Of a stretch of DNA of 64,000 nucleotides, positions 18,015-25,264 are shown in pieces. The stretch is from positions 669,967 through 733,966 of the forward strand of contig NZ_JASISU010000003.1 of NCBI RefSeq assembly GCF_030063285.1, read 5' to 3'. The notes beneath the pieces are model-generated. The model was not told where the DNA came from. It made no database searches and saw only the letters and a list, made by a program, of their open reading frames with translations. The DNA is from Pseudarthrobacter sp. PS3-L1. GTDB lineage: Bacteria; Actinomycetota; Actinomycetes; Actinomycetales; Micrococcaceae. Made by a program: the position numbers and the translations under genes. Position 1 is the first letter of the stretch, and every line of letters begins with the position of its first letter.

Positions 18015-19298
18015 ATGAATCAGTCAGATACTCCTGCCCCACTGCCCCCTCGCGGTAGTTCTGGTGCCAGCGCCGCCCTGGCGGAGCCTACCCGCAAGGT
18101 TTCCGCCCGTTGGGTCACTGGGTTGGTCCTGGTCAACGTGGGAATCAACGCAGCTTTTTTTGGTCCCATCAACATCTTCATCGGCCAGCAGGCCATCGGC
18201 ATCGATCCGGCCAATAAGGAAGCTATCTTGTCCCTGGTGACCGGGTGCGGTGCGGCCGTTTCCCTCGTGGCCAATCCACTGTCCGGGGCGTTGTCGGACC
18301 GCACCCCCTCGCGTTTTGGCCGGCGCGCGCCGTGGGTCCTTGGTGGGGCAATCCTGGCGACGGCGGCGCTTCTGGCCATGTCGGGGGCCACCGCGGTTGC
18401 CATGATGGTGCTGTTCTGGTGCTTGGTCCAGCTGGGCGCCAACGCGGCCTACGCTGCCATTACCGCAGCTATCCCGGACCGCGTTCCGGTCCGCCAGCGC
18501 GGCAGGGTGGGCGGGCTGGCTGCCATGGGACAGACGGGTGGAATCCTGGTGGGAGCAGTGCTTGGCGCTGTTGTCACAGGGAACTTCCTGGTCGGGTACG
18601 TCCTGTGTGCGGCGGCCCTCCTCGTGTCCGTCCTGCCCTATATCTTCCACAGCGATGACCAGCAGCTCCCCCTAGCCGAGAGGCGCCCGTTTTCGCTGCT
18701 GCCGTTCCTGCGCAGTTTCTGGATCAGCCCTGCCAAACACCCCGACTTCGGCTGGGCCTGGCTGACGCGCCTCCTGGTGTACACGGGCAATCAGCTCACC
18801 ATCGTCTACCTGCTTTTTTTCCTACGTGATGTCATAGGCTTCCCGGACCCGGCACTGGGCGTGCTGATCCTGACGGGAATCTACGCCGTTGCGGTCATGA
18901 TCTCAGCAGTGCTGGCCGGACCCATGAGTGACAGGGTCGGCCGGCGCAAGCCCTTTGTTATTGGCTCGTCCGCAGCCATCGCCGCATCAGGCCTCATCAT
19001 GGCGTTTTTCCCGGTTTGGCCCGGAGCGTTAGTGGGAGCGGCTGTTCTAGGATTTGGGTTTGGAGCGTACCTAGCGGTGGACTTCGCGCTACTCACGCAG
19101 GTCCTGCCCACGGCAACGGACCGGGGCAAGGACATGGGTGTCATCAACATTGCCAACTCGCTGCCCCAGGTCTTTGCACCGTTGCTGGCATTCCTCTCGG
19201 TGCAGTACCTGGGCGGCTACGTCACGCTTTTTGTCCTGGCAGCCATTATTGGCCTGCTGGGAGCTGTTTTCGTGGTGAAGATCAAGGGTGTCGACTGA
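18015..19298 (+). CDS. MFS transporter
   Basis: A 427-residue protein with 12 membrane segments. ANPLSGALSDRTPSRFGRRA is an extended motif A of the GPH/SLC45-like MFS group (sugar and glycoside cation symporters), repeated in the second half as GPMSDRVGRRKPF. It is therefore more likely an importer or sugar transporter than a drug pump, though the substrate is not determined. ATG 18015 is preceded by GGGGAAAG; an upstream ATG at 17997 lacks this. It starts a same-strand run with the DUF456 and repeat-protein genes, 30 and 27 bases apart. Confidence 0.85.
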   Translation: MNQSDTPAPLPPRGSSGASAALAEPTRKVSARWVTGLVLVNVGINAAFFGPINIFIGQQAIGIDPANKEAILSLVTGCGAAVSLVANPLSGALSDRTPSRFGRRAPWVLGGAILATAALLAMSGATAVAMMVLFWCLVQLGANAAYAAITAAIPDRVPVRQRGRVGGLAAMGQTGGILVGAVLGAVVTGNFLVGYVLCAAALLVSVLPYIFHSDDQQLPLAERRPFSLLPFLRSFWISPAKHPDFGWAWLTRLLVYTGNQLTIVYLLFFLRDVIGFPDPALGVLILTGIYAVAVMISAVLAGPMSDRVGRRKPFVIGSSAAIAASGLIMAFFPVWPGALVGAAVLGFGFGAYLAVDFALLTQVLPTATDRGKDMGVINIANSLPQVFAPLLAFLSVQYLGGYVTLFVLAAIIGLLGAVFVVKIKGVD

Positions 19299-19328
19299 GC
19301 GGACCCGGCGCCACCTACACTTGGCAGC

Positions 19329-19832
19329 ATGAACCCCGACATTGTTGTGAGCGTCCTGTGCGGGCTGGCCATTGTTGTGGGCGTGGCCGGGACCATCATC
19401 CCCGTGCTGCCGGGCAGCATCCTGATTGGCCTGAGCCTGCTGGCATGGGCTCTCTGGGGCGGAGCCGGGGCCATCGGATGGGTGGTCTTCGGAATAGGGC
19501 TGATTTTTGTCGGGGCAGGAATGACGGCAAGTGCGGTCCTGACCGGCCGGAAGATGAAGCAGCACGCCATTCCCGGCCGCAGCGTGCTGGTCGGAATCCT
19601 GGTGGGAGTGGTTGGCATGTTCATCATCCCGCTGGTGGGCTTGTTTGTGGGGTTTGCGGCAGGACTGCTGCTCAGTGAGCTGGCGCGGACCCGGCAGGTT
19701 GGTACCGCTGCGAGGTCCAGTTGGGCTGCGCTGAAGGCTACCGGTCTGGGCATGTTGGTCGAGTGCGGGCTTGCCTGCCTGGCTGCGAGCACCTGGGTTA
19801 TTGGCCTGTGGGTGGCCGCCGCAAATGCCTGA
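19329..19832 (+). CDS. DUF456 family membrane protein
   Basis: A 167-residue protein with four to five hydrophobic helices and the DUF456 pattern: the N-terminal VVGVAGTIIPVLPGSILIGL and the Gly-rich SVLVGILVGVVGMFIIPLVG followed by GLFVGFAAGLLLSELARTR. Function of the family is unknown. It lies 30 bases after the MFS gene and 27 before the next gene, so co-transcription is probable. Confidence 0.85.
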   Translation: MNPDIVVSVLCGLAIVVGVAGTIIPVLPGSILIGLSLLAWALWGGAGAIGWVVFGIGLIFVGAGMTASAVLTGRKMKQHAIPGRSVLVGILVGVVGMFIIPLVGLFVGFAAGLLLSELARTRQVGTAARSSWAALKATGLGMLVECGLACLAASTWVIGLWVAAANA

Positions 19833-19859
19833 TCCTCACGCCGCGGATAGCATGGAGTC

Positions 19860-20837
19860 ATGACCGCCGGTGATGCTGAGCCCATTTTTCAGGACACCCG
19901 GGACCTCGCGCCCTTTGGCGCTGTGCAGCTGTGGACCCCTGTACGTGGTCTGACCGACAGCGTGAGTGGATTGCTCTCCGAGGTCATGGGCGGCAACAGC
20001 GGTTCGGTGCTCGCTGTGGATGGGGACATCCCGCGTGTGCACCGTCGCGAGTCCCGCACGGCCAAGGCTTTCCATCAGGCCGTGTACACCTCCAGGCAGC
20101 CTGATCGGCTCCTGGCCCTGGCCCGCACGTATTCAGGCTGGGCAGGGCTGGCTCATCTCATGGCCGGGTTGCAGGCCTACCGGAACAGCGACTACCGCCC
20201 GGCTTCCGAGCACCTGCGACGCGGACTTTCACTGCGGAACGACGACGATGCCAATGCCTATGCGCTGACGTACCTCTCGCGGATAGTCACCCGCGTTGAA
20301 GTAGTGGAGAAGGTGCAGGTGCCGGTGCTGTTCAGTGAGGAGTCAGTACTCCTTGCACTGTCACATGCGCTGCGCGAAACCGGCCGCACCGAAGATGCCC
20401 TGACCGCACTGGGTCGGCTGCCACCATCGTTGCCGTCCGCCTTGGCGCGTAGCTCGCTTGCTCTTTCGCTGGGGCGCACCGGGGCAGCAATTGCCTGGAC
20501 GGAAGGACTGCTGAACGAGGACGACCTCTCAGCGGCCCTGTTACAGGTCCGCTCCCGTGCCCTCCGGCAGGAAGGCTGGCTCGAGGAGGCCCAGGAAGCA
20601 CTTGCTGAGGTGCTTCGACGCCGCGGGACGGCCATGATGCTGCGCAATGACGCGATGAGTGAAAGGGCTTCGCTGTTGGTGGAGATCAGCAAGCGGAACC
20701 TGCATCCCAAGGAGTGGCTGCGCAAGCCTGATCAGGCTGGCGCGCGGCGCGATATTGATGAGGTGGAACGGATCAGGCGGGACCAGGAGAGCCGGCGGAT
20801 CTGGAAGCAGGAGTGGAAGCGCTTGGGCGGGGATTGA
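19860..20837 (+). CDS. Helical-repeat (TPR-like) protein of unknown function
   Basis: A 325-residue soluble protein. The middle and C-terminal parts are Ala/Leu-rich amphipathic helices of TPR size: AHLMAGLQAYRNSDYRPASE, then HALRETGRTEDALTALGRLP, LALSLGRTGAAIAWTEGLL and ALRQEGWLEEAQEALAEVLR. The last 40 residues are highly charged (DIDEVERIRRDQESRRIWKQ). No catalytic motif is evident. Tetratricopeptide repeats usually bind partner proteins. It closes the MFS-DUF456 run and converges with the lipoprotein gene 8 bases away. I do not recognise a named family. Confidence 0.7.
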   Translation: MTAGDAEPIFQDTRDLAPFGAVQLWTPVRGLTDSVSGLLSEVMGGNSGSVLAVDGDIPRVHRRESRTAKAFHQAVYTSRQPDRLLALARTYSGWAGLAHLMAGLQAYRNSDYRPASEHLRRGLSLRNDDDANAYALTYLSRIVTRVEVVEKVQVPVLFSEESVLLALSHALRETGRTEDALTALGRLPPSLPSALARSSLALSLGRTGAAIAWTEGLLNEDDLSAALLQVRSRALRQEGWLEEAQEALAEVLRRRGTAMMLRNDAMSERASLLVEISKRNLHPKEWLRKPDQAGARRDIDEVERIRRDQESRRIWKQEWKRLGGD

Positions 20838-20845
20838 CCCACGCC

Positions 20846-21493
20846 TCAGAGTGGGGCCGGGAATACATGGACAATGATGACCTGCGTTTCCTGTGAGCCG
20901 TCGTAGCGGAGGTCGTAGCTGACTTCGAGGCCCGTCGCCGTTCCCGGTGTGATGGCGAATTCGTCCTTGGACGTCAGATCGGCTTCGGTGGCGGTGATCC
21001 ATCGTTCGGCTGAGTCGCTGTCGATCCCGTAGCGGTTGACGCCATCGCGGATCAGGGCGAAATATTCTTCCGGGGAGGTGGCGGTGAGGAAGTATGTCAC
21101 CTCGCTGAAATCAGGCCGTGCGTCAGTGGTGTTAAAGCGGATACGGCCTGTATCTCCGGTGATCACGCCGTCGGGCCCTTTGATGGTGAGGTCGATCTTC
21201 CCTGCGTTACGGGCATTGATTTCCGGCCCGTAACTTTCCTCGGCTACCCCGACGTCAGCTTTGGCCAGGGCGCCGGAGCTCATGTCCAGTGTGGCTGTGC
21301 TGGTTGCGAGGATCTGGTCCACACCGGCTGCGTCGAGGGTGGAGAATTCGCTGGTGTTCACAGTACTGCTTCCTTGGGATGCTGGTTCGGGTGGTGTGGG
21401 GCGCTCGCTCTGGCACCCGGTCAGTGCCAAGCTGGCAAGCAGTGCGGCAAGTGCCAGGGCTGCAGGCTGGCGGAGGCGAACTGGATGCTTCAC
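20846..21493 (-). CDS. Secreted lipoprotein, partner of the WXG100-like protein
   Basis: A 215-residue lipoprotein. The signal peptide is Lys/Arg then AALALAALLASLALTGC, with lipobox LTGC and Cys at residue 27, so it is anchored outside the membrane. The mature part begins with a Pro/Ser linker and then a compact domain (TLDAAGVDQILATSTATLDM and later YFLTATSPEEYFALIRDGV) like LppX/LprG-unrelated actinobacterial lipoproteins of unknown role. Its ATG overlaps the stop of the upstream WXG100-like gene by four bases (ATGA), so the two are translated together and probably act together. Confidence 0.8.
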   Translation of the reverse strand: MKHPVRLRQPAALALAALLASLALTGCQSERPTPPEPASQGSSTVNTSEFSTLDAAGVDQILATSTATLDMSSGALAKADVGVAEESYGPEINARNAGKIDLTIKGPDGVITGDTGRIRFNTTDARPDFSEVTYFLTATSPEEYFALIRDGVNRYGIDSDSAERWITATEADLTSKDEFAITPGTATGLEVSYDLRYDGSQETQVIIVHVFPAPL

Positions 21494-22974
21494 TGATGTA
21501 CCTCCGCGTCGAAGCCGGACACAAAGCGGTCCATGATGCCAGGAATGTTGTTGGTGGGGCGGTACTGCTCCACCCGGCCGTTGAAGTCTGAACCGATGAT
21601 CTCACGGGCCTGGTCAGGATCAGTCGCCAACAGGTTCTGGTAGACCGGCAGTGTGTCCTGCTTGATGAGTGCCCACCGTTCGTCTGCGTTGGCAATGTTG
21701 CCTGCAGGGAATCCCGTGGTGAAGTCCGTGCGGAATTGGGTGGGGTTGTCCCAGTTGGTGAATGGCACGTGGTCCGGCCCCGGACTTTCCATGCTGAAGG
21801 TGTAGGGAAAGACTTCGGGGTAGCTCTTGGCCCCCGGGATGGAGGGTTCGCCGGCAAGTGTCACCAAGTAGGTGACAGCTTCACCGCCAGGGTGTTCCCG
21901 CATGGCGTTGTAGTCATCAGCGATGATCTCGTTCTGCTCCCGGTACAGGAGCGACGTATTACCTTCCTGGACCTGTGCCGGGTCGCCAGAATCGATGAGG
22001 GCCCAGGATCGCGCCGTACCAGGGTCAAGGGCGCCGGAGTCGCGAAGCCGGTTGATCTCCTCCAGGCCACCTGTCAGGTATGCCTGGTGCTGCCGGGCCT
22101 GATCGAGGAAGATCTCCTTGTTCATGTCCAGCATGCTGGTCTCGTAGAACGTGATTTCCTCGTCTGTCATGGTGGCGAGGTCTCTGATCTGGTCCAGGAG
22201 GGGGAGGGGAATATCTGACACAGGGTTATCGGAGATCTGTTGTGCGATGTCCCGGAGCATGGCCATGTCCCTAAAGCCACCCGCAAACGACGGACCAATC
22301 ATGTTGGCCATACCAGCCCACTGCAGGTCAGGGTTGGCAAGGTATGCCTCGCCGTAAAAATCGTAGACCTTCTTGATGGTTTCCCAGTTGTACTCGGTGC
22401 CCTTGCTGGTATCCCACGCCGAGGGGTCGATTCCCATGTCGCGCATTGCCTGCTGATTCCAGAAATCGTTCAGGAAGTCTTTGTACTCCGGTGAGTTCTT
22501 GGCGATCAGCCCCGAGTCTGCGGCAGCATCCATTGCCGCTTTGGCAGCCTCGGGGTTCATGCGGGCCCACTGCCTGAATTCTTCGCTTGCCAGGTATCCG
22601 GAACGTTCCGCGGAAGTCATGCCATTGAGCTTTTCCGTGAGTTCGCGCTGGGCTGCATCGGCAGAAGGGCTGCCAGCTGTGCCGGTCACACCTGGCCCAC
22701 TGTTCCGAGCGCTCGCCCTGTCCTGCTCATCTGCGTCGCGCAGGGCAGTGCGGGACGCCTTTTCCATCCCGGCGGCTGCGGCTTTCAGCACGCGAAGGTG
22801 CTGTGAGCTCCAGTCGCTTCGGAACCTGTCGGCGTCGGTGCCTTTCCACGGGCTGGATGCAACGGCCCTGCTCAACTGCTGGCCCAGGTCGCTCAAGCGG
22901 GTAGAGCCCGCTGCGAGTTCCTTGGCGAGCTGACGCAACTGCGCAACGTCCGCGCCGTAAAAGTTACCCGCCAC
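21490..22974 (-). CDS. WXG100-like protein with unknown C-terminal domain
   Basis: A 494-residue protein. Residues 1 to about 95 resemble a WXG100 helical hairpin: QLRQLAKELAAGSTRLSDLG, the turn SSPWKGTDADRFRSDW (W-x-G as WKG), then QHLRVLKAAAAGMEKASRTA. After a short Gly/Ser/Ala linker there is a 370-residue domain rich in Trp, Asn and Asp (NWETIKKVYDFYGEAYLANP, ANMIGPSFAGGFRDM) that I cannot assign. WXG100 modules are export signals for type VII secretion; no secretion gene lies in this window. The start is a GTG at 22974. The 4-base overlap with a lipoprotein gene suggests a surface or effector/partner role. Toxin activity is not shown by any motif. Confidence 0.75.
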   Translation of the reverse strand: MAGNFYGADVAQLRQLAKELAAGSTRLSDLGQQLSRAVASSPWKGTDADRFRSDWSSQHLRVLKAAAAGMEKASRTALRDADEQDRASARNSGPGVTGTAGSPSADAAQRELTEKLNGMTSAERSGYLASEEFRQWARMNPEAAKAAMDAAADSGLIAKNSPEYKDFLNDFWNQQAMRDMGIDPSAWDTSKGTEYNWETIKKVYDFYGEAYLANPDLQWAGMANMIGPSFAGGFRDMAMLRDIAQQISDNPVSDIPLPLLDQIRDLATMTDEEITFYETSMLDMNKEIFLDQARQHQAYLTGGLEEINRLRDSGALDPGTARSWALIDSGDPAQVQEGNTSLLYREQNEIIADDYNAMREHPGGEAVTYLVTLAGEPSIPGAKSYPEVFPYTFSMESPGPDHVPFTNWDNPTQFRTDFTTGFPAGNIANADERWALIKQDTLPVYQNLLATDPDQAREIIGSDFNGRVEQYRPTNNIPGIMDRFVSGFDAEVHQ

Positions 22975-23094
22975 TACTGTGTCCCTTGGTTCGATGTGGT
23001 GCGTGCCGCCGTCGTGCGCGGCCCGTGAATCCTCTTTGTGAGACTAGCCGTGATGGAGCGCGACGGCGATGGGCAGAACTCCCCGCCTCCCGCT

Positions 23095-23562
23095 TCAGTC
23101 GCTGAGCAGACGCGTGGTCCGGTACGGGATGACCTCGCGGAGGAACATGCTGGTGGAGGTTCGCACGATCCCGGGGCAGAGCCGGATTTCCTCTGAGACC
23201 CGGTACAGATCGTCTGGACTGGTGGCCACCACACGGATCAGCAGGTCGGTATCGCCCGCCGGAGCATGGCACTCAAGGACCTCGGGGATCTGTTCAAGCG
23301 CCGCGATGGCCTCGTCGAGGTGGCTCTGGTCCAGTTCTGCGCTGACGGCTGCCGCAACTCCGCGGCCCAGGGCGGCAGGGACGACCCGGCTGCTGTTCGG
23401 ACGCAGGGCACCCGACGCCGTCATCCGCTCAAGCCGCGACTGGACAGTCCCGCGCGCAATCCCCAGCCGTTGCGCCAGCACCATGATGGGAAGCCGAGGG
23501 TCCCCATCCATGGCAGCGAGAATTTTCCGGTCCAATGCATCAAGAATCTGCAATCTGACCAC
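23095..23562 (-). CDS. Lrp/AsnC family transcriptional regulator
   Basis: A 155-residue protein with the Lrp layout: an N-terminal helix-turn-helix (LDRKILAAMDGDPRLPIMVL, then AQRLGIARGTVQSRLERM) and a C-terminal RAM amino-acid-binding domain (IPEVLECHAPAGDTDLLIRV). Lrp proteins sense amino acids and usually control a divergent gene. The frame stays open to 23628, but the family N-terminus fits the GTG at 23562; AGGA lies very close upstream, so TTG 23553 is also possible. The divergent side holds only a 43-codon frame and a hairpin before the DUF1801 gene. Confidence 0.88.
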   Translation of the reverse strand: MVRLQILDALDRKILAAMDGDPRLPIMVLAQRLGIARGTVQSRLERMTASGALRPNSSRVVPAALGRGVAAAVSAELDQSHLDEAIAALEQIPEVLECHAPAGDTDLLIRVVATSPDDLYRVSEEIRLCPGIVRTSTSMFLREVIPYRTTRLLSD

Positions 23563-23647
23563 TTCCTGTCTGCTGAACTGTTGAGGATTAGTCAGATCGA
23601 CCAATCCCACGCATCGCTGTTGTGCCAACTGTAGGACAACTGATCAA

Positions 23648-23776
23648 ATGGTGACAACGGAGCAGGAAACTACAGTTTCCCAAACCAACGGCTACGGTCC
23701 ACCGGTACACCACCCGGCACCTGATCTGACTTCCCCCAAGGAAGTTGCCGCAGGCGAATTCTTGTTCACACTTTGA
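23648..23776 (+). other. Short open frame divergent from lrp; possible gene remnant or leader
   Basis: A 42-codon frame from ATG 23648 to TGA 23774-23776. It has no ribosome site and no recognised similarity; its mixed third positions argue neither way. It lies where an Lrp target gene would start, so it may be the 5' stub of a lost gene, a leader peptide or chance. It is followed at 23823 by a hairpin with a T-rich tail. The surrounding stretch 23563-23948 holds nothing else I can name. Confidence 0.25.
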
Positions 23777-23822
23777 TCGCCAGCACCACTGTCCGTTCCG
23801 CGAATCCGTTTGCGGCCCGGCA

Positions 23823-23889
23823 GAGGCCCCTGAGCCACCGAGTCTCGCCTGGAGCGCAGATCCGGAGGTTGAGGGGCCTCTTTTGTTTT
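23823..23889 (+). terminator. Terminator-like hairpin upstream of DUF1801 gene
   Basis: GAGGCCCCT (23823-23831) pairs with AGGGGCCTC (23872-23880), followed directly by TTTTGTTTT. The 40-base loop can fold further. It ends a rightward transcript that starts in the lrp divergent region, or acts as an attenuator for the gene at 23949, 60 bases on. Confidence 0.6.
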
Positions 23890-23948
23890 CCACCACCTCG
23901 TGCGTAAGCGTTCGTGACGGGGTGGGCACGGCACCGGGAGGAACAGCA

Positions 23949-24302
23949 GTGGAATCGACACCAGCCACAGTCCATGACTACATTGCCGCGCAGCCAGCGC
24001 ACGTGCAGGGCCTGTTGACCAGCGTCCGGGCAGCCATGCTTCGAGGCGCCCCGCTCGCCACGGAAACCATCCGCTATGGAATGCCGGCCGTCATGTTTGC
24101 GGGCCGCTACGGACTGCACTTTGCCAGCTGGAAGAAGCACCTTGGGCTCTATCCCGTGGAGCGGCTCGACGAAGAACTTGAGTCCCGCGTGGCGCCTTAC
24201 CGCACACACAAGGACACCCTGGCGTTCCCTTACGCCACACCTGTCCCTCTTGAGTTGATCGAGGACATCACCCGGGCGCTCGCCGTGCGCCATTCCGGCT
24301 GA
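23949..24302 (+). CDS. DUF1801 (YdhG-like) family protein
   Basis: A 117-residue protein of the small DUF1801/YdhG fold: VHDYIAAQPAHVQGLLTSVR at the start, ATETIRYGMPAVMFAGRYGL in the centre (the family pattern EhIkWGxPxf) and GLHFASWKKHLGLYP after it. Function unknown; related folds include the YjbR/CyaY superfamily. It starts at a GTG with GGGAGGAAC upstream. The open frame extends back to 23745 across the hairpin, which is unlikely to be coding. Confidence 0.8.
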   Translation: MESTPATVHDYIAAQPAHVQGLLTSVRAAMLRGAPLATETIRYGMPAVMFAGRYGLHFASWKKHLGLYPVERLDEELESRVAPYRTHKDTLAFPYATPVPLELIEDITRALAVRHSG

Positions 24303-24363
24303 GCGCCAGTGCTGGCCGCAAACTGTCCAGTAGCTTCCATCGCTTCATGTGGCGTCAATTTTC

Positions 24364-24392
24364 TTGTGCCGCTGATCTGCGCACCATAGTGT
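24364..24392 (+). promoter_or_regulatory. Candidate promoter of the riboswitch-amiS operon
   Basis: TTGTGC (24364-24369), a 17-base spacer and TAGTGT (24387-24392, TANNNT) place the start at about 24400, exactly where the riboswitch begins. Spacing and position support it; the -35 is imperfect. Confidence 0.5.
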
Positions 24393-24401
24393 CCTAATCA
24401 C

Positions 24402-24480
24402 AGATCAAGAGTTCCAGCAGATAGCCCTGGCTTGTTGGACGGCAACCCTCTTCGTGGTGGGGTGCCCCAGGTGAAGATCC
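24402..24480 (+). promoter_or_regulatory. SAM riboswitch, SAM-IV or SAM-I/IV type
   Basis: The core matches the SAM-IV pattern position by position. P1 is GATC (24403-24406) with GATC (24476-24479). P2 is TCCAGCA (24413-24419) with TGTTGGA (24433-24439). The conserved GGCAACCC starts at 24441 and pairs toward GGGGTGCC (24459-24466). The P2 loop segment CCTGG (24426-24430) is complementary to CCAGG (24467-24471), the family pseudoknot, where the consensus as I recall it has CCGG-type pairs; the change on both sides is compensatory. GGTGAAGA closes the core. A hairpin GCCG-gt-GCGC/GCGC-gt-CGGC (24482-24505) follows and may be an added stem or expression platform. High SAM should shut off amiS and the monooxygenase. 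Confidence 0.85.
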
Positions 24481-24555
24481 GGCCGGTGCGCATAAGCGCG
24501 TCGGCAAGCATCGAGCCTCGCTCTGGCGTGGCATCCTCCCGAATGGAACTCCTCC

Positions 24556-25200
24556 ATGTCCTATATCTGCCTGATCCTCTCCGGAGCCGCGCTCCTCATC
24601 AACGGGCTTGGCCTCCTGGGCCGGGTCTCCGCGCGTGACAGTGGGATCTTCAACGTGATCGTTGGAACCCTCCAACTGATCCTTGCCGGGTCCCTTGCTG
24701 TTTCCGCTGGTAGTGACGGTGGGCTGCTGCTCGGCGCCCTCGGCATAGTCCTGTTCGGCATTACCTACCTTTACGTGGGGCTCAACTCCCTCCTGAACCT
24801 CGGATCCACGGGTGTGGGCTGGTTCTGCGCGCTGGTGGCACTAATCGCCGTTTTCTACACCGCCGACAACATCGGCCGGGACCCCTTCCTCGCGGTCCTA
24901 TGGCTGAGCTGGGCGGTCCTGTGGTCGCTGTTCGCCCTGATTCTGGCTGGCGGGAAGTCTTCGCTCTCACCTTTCACCGGATGGGCTGTTGTCCTGACCA
25001 GCCAGCTCACGACGACGGTACCCGCACTCGCGGGCCTTTCCGGTGCGTGGCCTGCGGGGCCGTTCCCCGCAAGCCTTACCGCTGTGGTCATCGCCGCCCT
25101 GTTTGGCGCCGCCCTCCTGATCAGCCGGGCCCGCCGGACCCCTGTGGTGGCCACCACTGGCCACGGTGCAGCGCCGGTGGCCGAACCGGTCTCCGCGTAA
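24556..25200 (+). CDS. amiS: AmiS/UreI family transporter
   Basis: A 214-residue protein with six to seven hydrophobic helices and the AmiS/UreI pattern: LILSGAALLINGLGLLGRVS in helix 1, LFGITYLYVGLNSLLNL, and GWFCALVALIAVFYTADNIG. Proteins of this family form channels for urea and short-chain amides in the inner membrane. It follows a SAM-type riboswitch and precedes an SfnB/DszC-like monooxygenase, so here it probably admits a small neutral sulfur compound rather than urea; that is inference. GGA at 24545 is the only ribosome-site-like sequence, near the CTCCTCC stretch, so translation may be the step the riboswitch controls. Confidence 0.85.
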   Translation: MSYICLILSGAALLINGLGLLGRVSARDSGIFNVIVGTLQLILAGSLAVSAGSDGGLLLGALGIVLFGITYLYVGLNSLLNLGSTGVGWFCALVALIAVFYTADNIGRDPFLAVLWLSWAVLWSLFALILAGGKSSLSPFTGWAVVLTSQLTTTVPALAGLSGAWPAGPFPASLTAVVIAALFGAALLISRARRTPVVATTGHGAAPVAEPVSA

Positions 25201-25264
25201 CCCTGCACCACCACTGATCCAGCCCATCAAAACCCCTCCCACACGCGTGACGAAAGGCCATCCG

